From assembly GCA_020226215.1 (NCBI GenBank), contig CM035225.1:17991868-18055867 (forward strand): 64,000 nucleotides of DNA, given 5' to 3'. The notes beneath the pieces were generated by a model. The model searched no databases. It was given only the letters and a program-made list of their open reading frames with translations, and was not told where the DNA came from. The position numbers and the translations under genes are program-made. Origin of the DNA: Sindora glabra. Its lineage: Eukaryota > Streptophyta > Magnoliopsida > Fabales > Fabaceae. Below, piece by piece: positions 11,106 through 23,559 of the stretch (its first letter is position 1; every line of letters begins with the position of its first letter).

Positions 11106-14100
11106 TACATATGAATCTAAAAATTAGCAATAGCTCAGGAAGCATTCTAATTGAATAATAAGAAATTAAAACTCGATTTATAAATTAATTAAGCTCACTG
11201 TTTAAGCTTGGCTTGTTCAAACCTTGACGTGGATTGTGATTACATGACCTATGAAGTTATTATGTAAACAACCCGTTACAGGGCAACTAATAACTAATGA
11301 AGAATAGGAAGAACATGAGATTTTAAGGAAATAATTATGATACATTATTGACTAATGATGAATTGGTATATCATTAAATTAGACTGTTATATTTATTGTC
11401 ATATATTATGGATATTAATGTAAAAATAATGTACAATAAAATTTAATAATATATCAGTACATCACTACATTAATAATATATCATAATCTCTTGCAATAAT
11501 AATATTTAAATTGGTAATTAGTCAGAAAAAGGATTAAAATAATGTTGATCCAGAGTGAGCCGTTTTAAATATGATTGATTGGTGAAAACTTTTTCTCTCC
11601 CTTCAAAGTTAAAAAATTCATTTATTTTGGAAGTGTGATGGAAATTTTACATCTACCCGCATTATATGAAAGGTTTTGCGTGATTTTATAGGTAATGAGT
11701 GGAAACAAAATTAAAAAAAAAGCAATAAATAACACTTTTTTTATTTTGTTGTAAGGTAGAGAAGGAATGAAAGAAAGAATAAAAAAAATGGATGAAGCCT
11801 ATCAACAGGTTTTCTTAACATATAACAACAAAAAATAAATAAATGATTAATTTATTATAAATTTATCCTTGATTTTATTTATCTTGAAAATTGACTTATT
11901 AAATTGAAGGCTAAGTTTATTATAAAATTAATTTCATTTTCTTTCTTATAATTTTTCTATTAAAACAATAAAAAAAATTATTTCCTTCTTTTGTATGGTG
12001 CGTTCTACGGTGTCTTTGGATGACTAAGAGTTTTGAAACCCACGGCACATGGCAATCTGTCAACTTGCTACGTGTAATAGCAGATAATACATATTAATAA
12101 ATTTAATAACTTATATGAAAAGGAGAAAATTACAAATGATGCCAGTCCGTCGTTTGAAATAAAGATTGTCATCCTTTAACTTAATCCTGAAGAATTCAAT
12201 CAGCCCGCGCTCGAGTTTTTACATTTGAATAGGGAGGCATATTTTACCTCTATATTTCATTTTTATGTACTGTATTCTATGTGAGTCATCTTATATTTTA
12301 TTTCTTCAAAGTTTTAAATAAAAATTATAATATGTTAATATATTATTTTATTATTATTTTTATATATAATTTTTTTGTTACATATTTAATAAAAATTAAA
12401 TTACATATAAAATTTCTCTTATTTAATACTTGTAAATGTTGTGTAAAACTATATATGAATAATTAAAAATAAATAAATATTTTATAAAATTATAATTTTT
12501 ATTTAAAAATTTAATGAAAAATGTTATAATTTAATAAAGCAATTAATTAAATAAATGATGAATGTTATCAAATCATGTAAAATTTAAAAAGGTGAATTTT
12601 AAATTTTTAAAATTAAAAGGGCGAATCCAACCATTCCAAAATTAAAAAGAATATTTTATATTTTTTTACTTTTATTTTTATTCATTTCATTGATTATCAA
12701 TGTTATTCTTAATTATTTCTTATTTCACTATTATTAATTACTATTATATTATATCCCATATTTTTACAATTGAATTCTTATTCTTACTCATTATATATTT
12801 TCACTATTTCATTGATATTAACAATTACTTCTTAAATAAACTTTTCATTATATACATTATCATGCAATAATTTATGTGCTAGAATGTAGTAAAATATTCC
12901 AATAACTAACTTGCTGTCTTTTTATCTGTAACATTTAATAATTTCATAAAAATTAATAGAGTAATTTAATTTATTTTTAAAAAACTTTATAAAATTATTT
13001 TTTAATTTAAGATCAAAATTTACTTTATTCATATTTCACTCATTACTTGAAATTTGTTATTAAATATAAGTACACACATAAATTTCTCTTATTTCATATA
13101 CAAATTCTAATGTGATTAAAAATAAAGAGATAAGGATGAATTAAATTTATTAAGATATTTTAAGATAAAAATATAAAATAATAAAATATTTATTAATAAA
13201 AATAAAATTAAAAAATACATTTAATATTTTTTAAAATTTTTAAAATGATAGATAAAAAATTTGTAAAAAAAAATATGAGAAATAATATAGTACAAAAGAA
13301 ACATTTAACTTCCACTTAAAATATTAATTACAATAAAAAAACTCATATAATACGGCCTAGAAAACGTGCTGTCATCTTATGTCAAATCACTAAACTCTGC
13401 ACGTACGGAAGTCAACTTTCCAATTCCAGAGGGTTACTTTTAAATTTTAACTAACTTTTTAGCTACATTTCCAATTTATCCCTCTAACTAAAAAATCTTT
13501 TATAAAAAGACGGTTCAGATACAATGGTACAAATCTAACGCTTCAAACTTCACCAACTCACCCTGGGTTTAAAACCCAAAGGGTACCGTAGAAATCGCCT
13601 ATATGGTTCCTGTTAGTTTCTTTCTTTGTTTTTTTTTTTTTTTTTAACGACTAAGTAAAAGTAAGGGTTGTTGTTCGACTTAAGTCATTTGAAAAAAATT
13701 TAAGAATAATTTTTATTATAACTTTAATACACCCTGCATGTAATAGTCCTTTAAATTTTAAGTATGGATGTAAGATTGAATCTAAGAGATTATGATATTA
13801 TGTAAATACTACTTTTTAAAAAATTAGGTTGTCAGAAAACTCAAAAATATTTTTTATTATAATTCTTCTGCTTTATATAACCTTTTTTTTTTTAATTATA
13901 ACTCTCATCAATATTCATGGTCAGATCTTATTACCGCTTGAAGAAAATTCCAGCATCCTACTATATGCTAATTAGGATAAAGTAAATAATATGTCACTAA
14001 GTTATTAATAAACTAATTATCTTTCTGCATTTAGTCCTAGGAACTTGGCCGCTAAATAATTCTAAGCGAACGTAATAAATGATTCATTGCGACGTTTCAT

Positions 14101-14194
14101 TCAAATGATATTTAATATTTTTTTAAAATTTTATTTTTTGTTATATTCTAAATTTGATTCTATATTATTGTATGTAGGTGCATCTAGTCACTTT
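11106..14194. other. AT-rich intergenic stretch with repeat remnants
   Basis: No supported gene. The stretch 12480-12660 resembles 35130-35320 and 51900-52110 ('ttaaaattaaaagggcgaat', then 'tattttata'), so it is another piece of that dispersed repeat. The stretch 13345-13610 is less AT-rich and contains 'ctgggtttaaaacccaaa', but no open frame or element end was found. Confidence 0.4.

Positions 14195-14248
<54 letters not shown>
14195..14248. repeat. (AAT)n microsatellite
   Basis: An uninterrupted AAT/ATA repeat of about 18 units. Confidence 0.9.
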
Positions 14249-14564
14249 CTATTCAAACATTAAATGTTTACCTTATTTGGCTGAAATATGGATTTAATTA
14301 CCGGTGGAAATGCCTGTCAATTTGGTTGCACCTTGAGCAAGTCAGAATTTTATATTTGCTTTGTTTGCGATTGATTTTCTTCCACAAGCTATCTTGTAAT
14401 TTTAGATTATTGTAGAATCATTAAATAATATAGATTCCAATAATAATTATATAAACATAATACTTCTTTTTTTTTTTTTTTGGTTTTCCCAGTTCTCATT
14501 CAAGAACTTCTATTACATCATTTTAAACCTACACCTATAGTCCTTTTGGCCATAGCTGTTTGAC

Positions 14565-14905
14565 ATAATGTTGAGGTGAGGTTTACATTAGAAGAATGAA
14601 GATGTCACTTTTTCAAGTAAATACCTTAAATTGAGAGTTATATAGGACACAAATATGAAAAGCGTCATTTCAAGAAGAAAATATTGCTTAAGAAAACAAA
14701 TGTACCGATCAACTTAGTACGTCCAGTAAGATGAGAACGCCAATTTTAAGACTTATAATCATCAACCATTCTATTGGCTACAACTCAAACCTTTTCACTT
14801 GGCCTTGGATCAATTGCTTGAAGATTTCTTCTACTTCCATGCAGTCTTCAAATCCCATCTACCATATTTATTTCTTTTTCTCAGCTATTTGCAAAGTACC
14901 ACTTC
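14565..14905 (-). other. Orphan LecRK 3'-flank remnant
   Basis: A diverged match to 24110-24330, downstream of the intact LecRK: 'gagttatata', then 'tttcaag(t/a)agaaaa', 'aaaacaaat' and 'tcatcaa', in the same order and spacing. No LecRK coding sequence adjoins it. Confidence 0.45.
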
Positions 14906-15969
14906 AATCTCAGTAACCTTGCCAGATATTTAACATGTTCAGACGAGGCTGATTGATTTTCTTGCACAAGATATTTCCAAAGTAGAAGTGAGTGAAGATT
15001 TGCTTGTACCAGAAGCCTTGCCTAATCAAAATCCATTGGTTTTGAATTGAATTGTATCCCCACCAGCTTTCAACCCATGTCATGCACAGATTTGATTAAA
15101 TTAAATTTGATTATTAATAATTTATAATACAAATTTAATTTTTAAAATTTTAAATTATAAAATATTCAAGCGATTAATTTAAAATTCATGATTAATTTAA
15201 ATTTTATTATTATATTTATATTATGTAAACAATTATAAAATTCATATAATTGTATTTAACTTAAATTATTAGAGATATTATATTTTTTTAATCATTACTA
15301 ATTGATAGAATTGTTGCAATATTGTAATATTATAATATTATATTAATCGATTATCATTATCATATTTAAATAGATGCATACATGATAAAATATTATAACA
15401 AATGAAATTTAAAAAATATATAAAAAATAACATTAATTGAATAGCTGATGTTTTTTAATTTTCTCTATTTATCGATTAAAGCCAATTTCACATTTCCTCA
15501 TCTATTAATAAAATGATTTGGCATTTATAGTACAAAAATAATTTTTGAAAAATTTATTAATTAAGGTAATTTTTTTAAATTTACTCTCTTCTTTTATTTG
15601 AATGAAAATAAAAAAATAACCATATCCAATTAAATAAAAAAGTGCTCATTTTTAATTTAAATTTAAAAATTTTCTATTCTTTCCTTTTTATTTACTTCTC
15701 CCCCAAACAATGCAACATAAAAATTCTTTAACTTTTATATTATTTATAAAAAATTATAAATTTTTAAGAAAAATTTTAAAATTCATAAAAATATATGTGT
15801 TTTTGGTTACAACAAAAAATAAAAAGCATAATGTGACTTCTTGGAAGCTTCCCGGAAACCCACCATAAATATTCCACACTTTCAGCTTACGAGAGATTCT
15901 CCTATTTATTGTCATTTCAACCATAACTTCACTTGTAGTTTCCAGGCATCTGCAGCAGAAAGAACCTCC
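14906..15969. other. Intergenic stretch, mostly AT-rich
   Basis: The stretch 14930-15090 is moderately GC-richer, without an open frame. The stretch 15090-15830 is strongly AT-rich. From about 15835 the base composition becomes more balanced as the candidate promoter of the 16115 gene begins. Confidence 0.4.
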
Positions 15970-16114
15970 CTAATTTAAAATGTATATACGGAACTGATCT
16001 CCCCCTCACTCTCCCAAACTCAAAAACCCAAACCCCATTAATCAAAATCACTTTCTCCGTTCAACTTCAACATCTTCAATTTCAATCACAAAAACTAGGA
16101 CGACGACAACAACA
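15970..16114 (+). promoter_or_regulatory. Candidate promoter and 5' leader of the 16115 gene
   Basis: A TATA-like 'tgtatatacg' at 15981-15990 is followed by a pyrimidine- and A-rich leader with many 'tca/caa' triplets. It ends in 'acaacaacaatgtct', a good plant translation-start context. This is typical of a real dicot 5' untranslated region. Confidence 0.4.
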
Positions 16115-16354
16115 ATGTCTAAGCATCACACCAATGCTTCCTATCAGCCTCTCTTCAATTCGATTGACATGCAAAACAAACTTCGCTCCCTTCTTCTCTT
16201 CCTTGACATCATTAACATGACGATCAGCTACGATGCCTCAATTTATAGATCATACAAAAATGGGGATGCATCCACCGTCATTTTTTTGGTTTTCACCGAC
16301 CTCTCTACATTATTGTTGTACTATTTGTTGGGATTGTGCTACAACAGAGGTTAA
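16115..16354 (+). CDS. Small putative membrane protein, possibly truncated
   Basis: A 79-codon open frame with a strong plant start context. The protein begins MSKHHTNASYQPLF and has two hydrophobic stretches: about residues 24-42 (LRSLLLFLDIINMTIS) and 52-76 (STVIFLVFTDLSTLLLYYLL). The layout (short polar N-terminus with 'YQPL', two membrane segments) recalls small uncharacterised plant membrane proteins, but I cannot name the family. The frame stops abruptly at CYNRG. The following 190 bp are GC-richer (16355-16545) and hold another open frame in a different phase, suggesting a 3' truncation or rearrangement. It could be a live small gene or a 5' fragment of a longer one. Confidence 0.4.
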   Translation: MSKHHTNASYQPLFNSIDMQNKLRSLLLFLDIINMTISYDASIYRSYKNGDASTVIFLVFTDLSTLLLYYLLGLCYNRG

Positions 16355-16619
16355 TAAAGCGACATGAGAAACAGAGATGCAAGGTAATCTCAGCACCAAG
16401 TGAGAAGCGCCCAATGCCGCGAGGAAGCCACGGGATGTGGAAGAGGGAGAAAAATGCTGCAACAACACTAAATAAAACGCGTGAAAGCCACTCGCGCGGG
16501 GGAATTTATGGGATGAAAAACTCCAAAAGCCCAACACTATAGTTAATATATAATTAGAAAATTATATACTTAGAGTCAACGATTTAGGGTTTAAGATATT
16601 ATGACCAATTAGAAATTAA

Positions 16620-16895
16620 AAATAAAATTATCAATTTCATCTTTTAAATTGTAATATGTTAATAAAATAATTTTTCAATTATATTAAATAATTAATTTCC
16701 TTCCTAAATAATAGTCCATATAAATAATTTTATCTCATATAAATATTCAGGGATGAGATTGTATTTGTATAAATAAACGAAATTATTTATACAAATTATT
16801 ATTCAAAGATAAAATTGGCTATTTAATATAATTTAAGGACTATTTTATTAATGTTTTACAATTTTAGAGACAAAATTAATAATTTTGTCAAATAT
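16620..16895. repeat. Foldback element with arms of about 120 bp
   Basis: The left arm (about 16627-16745) is the imperfect inverse of the right arm (about 16770-16893). For example 'aatatgttaataaaataa' and 'attatattaaataatt' find their complements in order on the other side. The loop is only about 25 bp. The whole would fold into one long hairpin, as in foldback MITEs. It lies between the small membrane-protein frame and the plus-strand lectin pseudogene. Confidence 0.6.
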
Positions 16896-17017
16896 TAAAA
16901 TAAGAGACAGATTTATGAAGGGAATTAAAACAAAAGAATATATGGAATCACAAAGTTAAAATGTTACCGGAGAATTTACATGCTCTGCGAGCATCACTCA
17001 AAGAAATCTCTTTGGCT

Positions 17018-18105
17018 ATGGCAACATATCAACACTTGGGGAATACTTATCTCCCACCTTGCTTAATCATAACCATAATATTCTTTGTTCTAGTAATCCC
17101 TTGTGTTTCTTCATTATGTTTCACCTATAAACAGTTTGGTGACAAAGAAGAGAGCTTGAATTTTAGGGCAGAAGCTCATGCCGAAAAGGGGTCATCCAGC
17201 TTACCTTTTATCATACAGACAGTGTGGGCAGAGTCACATATAACAAACTATAACATCTTTGGGACAAAGGTGCAGGTAAACTTACAGACTTCGTCATCAA
17301 GTCTCCAAATAAAAGCTATGATTATGGTGGAGATGGTATTACATTCTTCCTTTCCCATCCCAACTTGCTACTTCCTGTGCCACGAGATGGAAGTGGTATT
17401 GGCCTTGTAAGCTGCCTTCAAACGGAAGATCCCAGTTACTTCAGTGAATATCCATTTGTTGCAGTTAAGTTTGATACTCATAGTAGGGATTTAAATTGTG
17501 GTTGCGGTCACATCGCGATGGGGACTAATGCAGAAAAATGCGACCATAACAATCTAAAATTACGAAAAATCGCGAATGCAGTCTGCTCTGAAAACGTAAT
17601 ATTGCGAGTAATATTACAATCGTGGAACGTTTTTTAAATCCTAGACTCATAGTAATGATCAAGAGCCTCCGTATAATCATGCAGGAACTGAAATCAAATT
17701 TATCAATTCCAACATCTCTCGAAGTAATGATCGTGATCCTACGTAATGGTCTGTTCCCAAGGATGGAAGGATACTAAATGCATCGATTAATTATAGTTCT
17801 GCCTCAAAAGAATTGAGGACCAGCATCATTGGCTGCAAGAACAATGTCTCAGTTAATCAGCATCTCTCTTATGTAGTCAATTTGACAGAAGTCTTACTGG
17901 AGTGGGTTGAATTCTGCTTATCATCAACAACAGGTTTTTTCTATGATCTGCAGGATGCTCTTTGCTTGTGGACATTCAGTACGGTTATGAACAGGAAAGA
18001 AATCAAAACAAGTCTAGTGAAGTGGCTGGCTATTGGAGCTGGCAATTTTATGGGAGGTTTTGGATGTATATGGTCGATGGTATGGAAGAAGAGAAAAAGA
18101 TAAAT
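17018..18105 (+). pseudogene. LecRK pseudogene 3, lectin and membrane part
   Basis: On the plus strand, opposite to the other LecRKs. It starts MATYQHLGNTYLPP with a hydrophobic signal segment (LIITIIFFVLVIPCVSS), then the lectin start (FTYKQFGDKEESLNF). After a frameshift come DGITFFLSHPNLLLPVP and FVAVKFDTHSRD. A 159-bp insertion at 17486-17644 breaks it. The reading then resumes with INYSSASKELRTSI, a VNLTEVLLEWVEF segment and a membrane stretch (LVKWLAIGAGNFMGGFGCIW) followed by basic residues. An in-frame stop lies near 17745. The kinase domain is missing here but its likely continuation is at 22130-23045. The sequence belongs to a different LecRK branch from the minus-strand copies. Confidence 0.8.
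17486..17644. mobile_element. 159-bp MITE-like insertion in lectin pseudogene 3
   Basis: The insert is flanked by a perfect direct repeat ACTCATAGTA (17476-17485 and 17645-17654), a candidate 10-bp target duplication. Its ends carry short inverted repeats (GGATTTAAA and TTTAAATCC). The interior is GC-richer, with 'gcggtcacatcgcgatgg'. The family is uncertain (Mutator-like or hAT-like). Confidence 0.7.
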
Positions 18106-18639
18106 ATGCTGTCTGTTATAACAGGAAAATATCTTTCCGTAGAAATTAATATCATCAATCAATATCAATATCAATATTCAATATCAAAAAAGTAAAATAA
18201 AGTTTTGCTTCTATTTTTTTTTTATTATTTGAGACGCATGTCAAGCTTACATGAAAAATTTTCCCTCCAAAATTTCTCATTCTTTTTTCTTCCCAATATC
18301 ATGCAATGCATAAAATTCTTTTTAATCAAAATTAATATATTTATATATATTTAAAAAATTTTAAATAAATATTATTAAAAATTATTATAAGGTTAATATA
18401 ATTTGCATAGTTAAAAAATCATAATTGCCAACATAAAGATATACATATATTTAAGTACATGCAGTACTCTCCTTAAAATCTTTTATTTTATAAAAAATTT
18501 AATATAAGATACCGAAATCAGTAATTAAATAAAAAAAATTAAAGTATTAGAGATTAGATGCTTAAACCTATCAAAACCACGTATTTCAAAATTAATTTAA
18601 AAGTGTATTAATCACTCTTTTTATCAGTAAAACATTACT

Positions 18640-19156
18640 ACTTATTATGCATGAGTGTTATGACGATTTATAATATGAGTATATATATGCAAATAATTCA
18701 TTAAGAATATAAAACATATTTAAATAGAAAATAATTATTTTATATTAAACAAATATTCTTCCTAAAAATGGTTTTAGATTTGATATATATATATATTGCA
18801 AATTAATTTTATTAAAATAAAATGATAATAAATATAAAATATATACTCATATGTGCATTATAATTATAATACTATTAGATAAATATGCAAAAGCACTATA
18901 ATGATTTACAATATGAGCATATAAAAATAATTTATTAAGAATATAAAATATATATAAATAAGAAACAAATATATATAATATTTTTAAAATAAATATTAAA
19001 TACAATTTATTAGTAGATTGAGTAAATTTTTCATTTATTTAAAAGATGATAAAAAAATTTTGAAGTTGTTTTTGAGAGAGAAATTTTTTTGCTATGGAAG
19101 GAAAATTCATAAGTGGAAGAGTTTTGGAGGAAAAGATAGATAGATAGAAATGAAAG

Positions 19157-19218
<62 letters not shown>

Positions 19219-19420
19219 TAAATTAAATTAATTTTAGTAGAATAAAGTAATAACAAATATTAAATATATGCTCATGTGAGCATTGTAGTTATAAAAATAT
19301 TAGATGAATATGCAAGAGCACTATAATGATTTACCATATGGGCATGCACAAATAATTTATTAAGAATATAAAATATATTTGAATAAAAAATAAATAATTA
19401 TAATATTTTAAAGATAAATA
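18640..19420. repeat. Three degenerate tandem copies
   Basis: A module of the type 'actataatgatttacaatatgagcat', then 'aataatttattaagaatataaaatatat', occurs near 18660, 18897 and 19318. Spacing is about 235 and 425 bp. The second interval is enlarged by the (TA)n run at 19158-19216. Confidence 0.6.
19158..19216. repeat. (TA)n microsatellite
   Basis: An uninterrupted TA run of about 29 units, able to form a cruciform. Confidence 0.95.
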
Positions 19421-20441
19421 TTAAATATTATTCATTTGTAAATTGTGAAAAATTTTCATTCATTTAAAAGATAATAGAGATTTAAATAATTATAATATTT
19501 TCTTTATTATAAAAATATTTTAAAATTTTAATTGAATTGAATTAATTAATTATATATTTTATTTTAATTCTTGTCCATTTACCACTCATTTACTATTTTT
19601 TTATTTTTTGATTGTTCCATCACAATTTTTTTTCCATATTCACTATTAATAATTACAATTTGGATGCTAATTTGTTAAGTAGTATAAATTTAATATGATA
19701 TATTTTATTTTTATTATAAAATATTTTAAATAAGTTAAAATGTTATTACAGAAAATATTAATTGAATTAATTAATTGTGTATTCTATTTTTAATCAAAAT
19801 TATATAAAAAATTAAATTTATTTATTTAAATCCTTATAATATTTTCTTAATATCAATTTTCATGTAGTATCTTTCAAATTTGAGAACTTTGGTCAAAATT
19901 TTATAGCTCATGCACTTTTTCTTTCTTTTATTTACTCTTTTACACATTTGTCTTCATTTTTATTTCACCATATTATTTATAATTCAGATGCCAATATTGT
20001 TAAATAGTCTATATGATATATTTTTCATTATAAAAACATTTTGACTAATTTAATTTTTTAATTAAATTAAATTAATGAACTATTTATTCTATTTTTAATA
20101 TTTTTTAAAATATAAAATCAAGTTTATTTATTTACTTTTTAAAGTATTTTTTACATTAATCTTCAAATGAAATATTTCAAATTAAATATACTATGATGAA
20201 TTAAGAATTTATCAATGTTATAATACATAAAAGTATTAATTTATTTTTTTCAATAGTATTCTGAAATTGACATCAAGTTTTTCCATTTTTTAAATATTTC
20301 TTCAAATATCAAAGTCCAAATGTAACATATTTCTTTTCTTCCAAGTCACACATGCAAAGCTTCTAATAAAAGTTTTAAAACAAAGTTTCTAAGACATTAT
20401 TATTCTTTGTGTTTTGACAATTAACATGTACTTTTCCTTTC

Positions 20442-20443
<2 letters not shown>

Positions 20444-20490
<47 letters not shown>
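20444..20490. repeat. (TTA)n microsatellite
   Basis: An uninterrupted TTA run of about 15 units. Confidence 0.9.
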
Positions 20491-20879
20491 ACTAGGATTC
20501 TTTTCTCTTGCAAAGAAATATGGGTAATAATTATAGCTATGTTCATGGTTGTTTCTTTTAAATTTTTATTTTGTAACATGTTGTAACTATAATGTCTTTA
20601 TATTTAAATATAATTATGTAAGACATATCCAGTTATATTACACGAGTATTTAAAAAGTTCTTGAACAAATTCTATATTTAAAATTTTCACATAATAAATT
20701 TTAGTAAAGAAATTCAAAGATTGTAATGAGTTTAAATTTTATTTTTCAATCAAATCTTTATAAGAACAATTTTTGTATAAGAGCAAAAGTTTCTTCTATT
20801 AAATGTGACTTAGATGATTTAAAATTATGGTAATATTTCATCATATATAATTTTTTATAAAATAGGAATTCATTAAAAA

Positions 20880-20881
<2 letters not shown>

Positions 20882-20921
<40 letters not shown>
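20882..20921. repeat. (AT)n microsatellite
   Basis: An uninterrupted AT run of about 20 units. Confidence 0.9.
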
Positions 20922-20923
<2 letters not shown>

Positions 20924-22129
20924 GTCATCTTGTTACATATAGATTTACTATAAAACAAATGGTGACTAATAAAACATATCAGAGTTTTCATTTATTTATA
21001 TTCTATTTCCCTTTAGATATGCCTTTTTTTATGTTGAAGATTTGTATTTAATTATATATTGAAGTTTTGGAGAACCTACAAAGAAAATTATACTTTACAA
21101 TGAAATTAATTAATTTTATGAATTTTTATTTAGTGAAAATTAATGCATATGTTAAAATTTTATTTTATTATTTATAAATCTAAATTTATTCTTGTAAAAT
21201 AGATATGAGAAATCAAATTTTACTATTTTTATAATATTATTTATAACATAAATTTTACTTAATATATATATATATAATTTACTAACCTTCAAATTTAAAT
21301 GAAACTAAATTTCTAATCTATACATTACACGAATTTGCAATAGTTACAAAATATCAAGGTGGTGGAAAATAATTTATATGTTTAATCTTAAATATGGAGA
21401 GTTTGGTAGAAGATAACTTCCTCTTTTTTCAACAATCTACTTAAATATTTTAGGATTTGATTTCTAGTGTTTCCTATTTTAAGATGCGTTGTGGTGCATT
21501 TTTATTGTCAAAGTTATTATAATTGTTAAGTAAGTAGTTTTGCTATTATATTTTCTTTTTGGTTAACAATTTTTCTAATAAGAGATTTCTAATTAAAATT
21601 AATATTTGAGTTGGTAATTAAACTAGTGGTTAAATTGTAAGTTTCTCTAGCTCACATTTTAACTTATGATGAAACTTAAGACACTAGTAATTTTGCTTAA
21701 ATAGTATGAGAGTCTTGCTAAGGGAAAGTAATTAGCATTTTGTTACCTTTGTTTTAACCTTGGTCATAGTCTTGCTAACTAGTGGAAGGTTACACTAGCA
21801 TTTTATTTGATCAAATTATAATCTATGTTAGTTTTGTGACCCTATTTCATTATTTTTATTATATTTTGTAAATGTTAGTTAGAGATCTTGAAACTCTTCT
21901 AATTTGAAGATTGATATAGTCTCTAATCAATATAACTTATAAAAAGAAAATTATCTTGACTAGTAGTCAAAGAGGACAAAACTACTTATTGAGCTATTGA
22001 GTTCACCCTATTCTTTTGATTTCAAGTGACACTTTTTTTATGATAAGGAGTTGGGTCTTTCACTATTATGGTTTTAAATATTATTTGTTTAAATGACAAA
22101 GCAAATTTCTGAAAATCTAAAAAATAAAC

Positions 22130-23045
22130 AAAGTTTTAGACAAATTAAATCTTGAATTGGCTATGGATGATGATTTTGAAAGAAATATGGGAGCCAAAAG
22201 TTTTTCCTATATAGAAATCATTATAATTACTCAAAACTTTGTAGAGGAACAGAAACTTGGAGAGAGAGGTTTTTGGAGAAGTTTATGAAAGTTATGTAGG
22301 ACATTTGGATATGTTTGTTATTGTTAGAAAAGTACTACATGGATTTAAACAAGGAGTGAAGGAGTATGTAAATGTAGCAAAGATCATTAGTCAACTAAGG
22401 CACAAGAATTTCGTTTAACTCAATGGGTGGCGCTATGAGAAGAGTGATTTGTTGCTGATTTACAAGCTTATGGAAAATGGAAGCTTAGATTCTCATCTTT
22501 TCAAAGGGAAAAGCCTGTTTACTTGGAAAAGAAGATATAATATTACTAAAGGACTAACATTAGCCATATTGTATCTGTATGAAGAGTGAGAGCAATGTAT
22601 AGTGCATAGGGACATCAAATTTATGTTGGATTCTAGTTTTAATGCAAAACTAGGAGATTTTGGATTGGCCAGACTATTGGATTGGATAATGGAAAAGGTT
22701 ACAAAACAATGGCTTTAGTAGCAGCATTGAGTGTATTGCTTCTGTAATTACTAGAAAAGGCAAGGCAAGTAAAGAGTCTAATGTGTATAGCTTTGGAATT
22801 ATTACATTAGAGATAGAAAGTTAGTTAAACCATATGCCAAGGAAAAACAAGTTGTATTGGTGGAATAAGTTTAGGAACTTTCTGGTAAAGGTGATCTCCT
22901 TAATGAGCTTGATCCAATGCTTTATGGAGGATTTGATAAAAAGGAAATAAGCATATTAATGATGGTTGGCCTCTGAGGAGCTCATTAAGAATCCACTCTG
23001 AGGCCTTCTAGTAGTTCAAATGCTTATTTGTGAAGTTTCAATAGC
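22130..23045 (+). pseudogene. LecRK pseudogene 3, kinase part
   Basis: A plus-strand decayed kinase domain. Readable pieces in several frames are a juxtamembrane AMDDDFERNMGAKSFSYIEI, ISQLRHKNF, VHRDIKF, MLDSSFNAKLGDFGLARLLD, GKASKESNVYSFGI and a subdomain XI tail resembling LMMVGL-GAH. The SSN after HRDIK is deleted, the invariant-lysine region is shifted out of frame, and there are many stops. Order and orientation fit the missing kinase half of the lectin pseudogene ending at 18105. Confidence 0.8.
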
Positions 23046-23559
23046 ATTATTCTAGTAAGGATGCTAACACCCATCTGCACTGCTCCTTTAGGTTGTGCAT
23101 TTTCAAGTTCTTACTTAACTAGACAAAAATAAGAAGCAACCTTTAAGCCACAGCTTCTACTTGGGTCTTCAAAATCAAGCACACATTCTACTATTCAATT
23201 TGTAATTCCACATACATGCTAGTTCACATGTAGAGTTGTATTTTCAATTAATCTTCTCTGATTTATATTGAAATTTTGCTTGTAAATGTCCCAACTTAGA
23301 TACTTCTACCAATTCTTGGTATTTATTAATACAACCTAGCTAGTTGTAAACCTTGTTGTATATGTTTGTCCCTTATCCTTCAAGAGAAAAATATTCATTT
23401 GCAATGCAAATATGATAGGATTATTGCATTTATAAGCCTCACATAAACTTTCTTCAACTTACCCATTAAACTCTTGTGAATTAAAATGAAAACTATTCAA
23501 ATAATAAACAATAGGATTTATCTTCTTTTACTTGTACTGCCTTTCTAGTTTACGTATTC
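23046..23559. other. Spacer after kinase pseudogene 3
   Basis: No gene recognised. The first part is probably the decayed C-terminal tail and 3' flank of the plus-strand pseudogene. The rest is AT-rich. Confidence 0.35.

Larger units (their letters stand above)
18106..22129. other. 4-kb AT-rich spacer splitting LecRK pseudogene 3
   Basis: No coding sequence is seen in these 4 kb. They hold internal repeats, two long AT or TTA microsatellites and long AT-rich runs. The stretch 19540-20120 contains two diverged direct copies around 'aattaattgtgtattctatttttaat', about 300 bp apart. Since the lectin half lies before it and the kinase half after it in the same orientation, it is probably inserted DNA, but I could not define ends or a target duplication. 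Confidence 0.45.

Noticed and set aside
10841..11145. AT-rich frames on both strands giving Ile/Leu/Lys-rich peptides
   Set aside because: They lie within a short inverted-repeat element. The composition explains the open frames.
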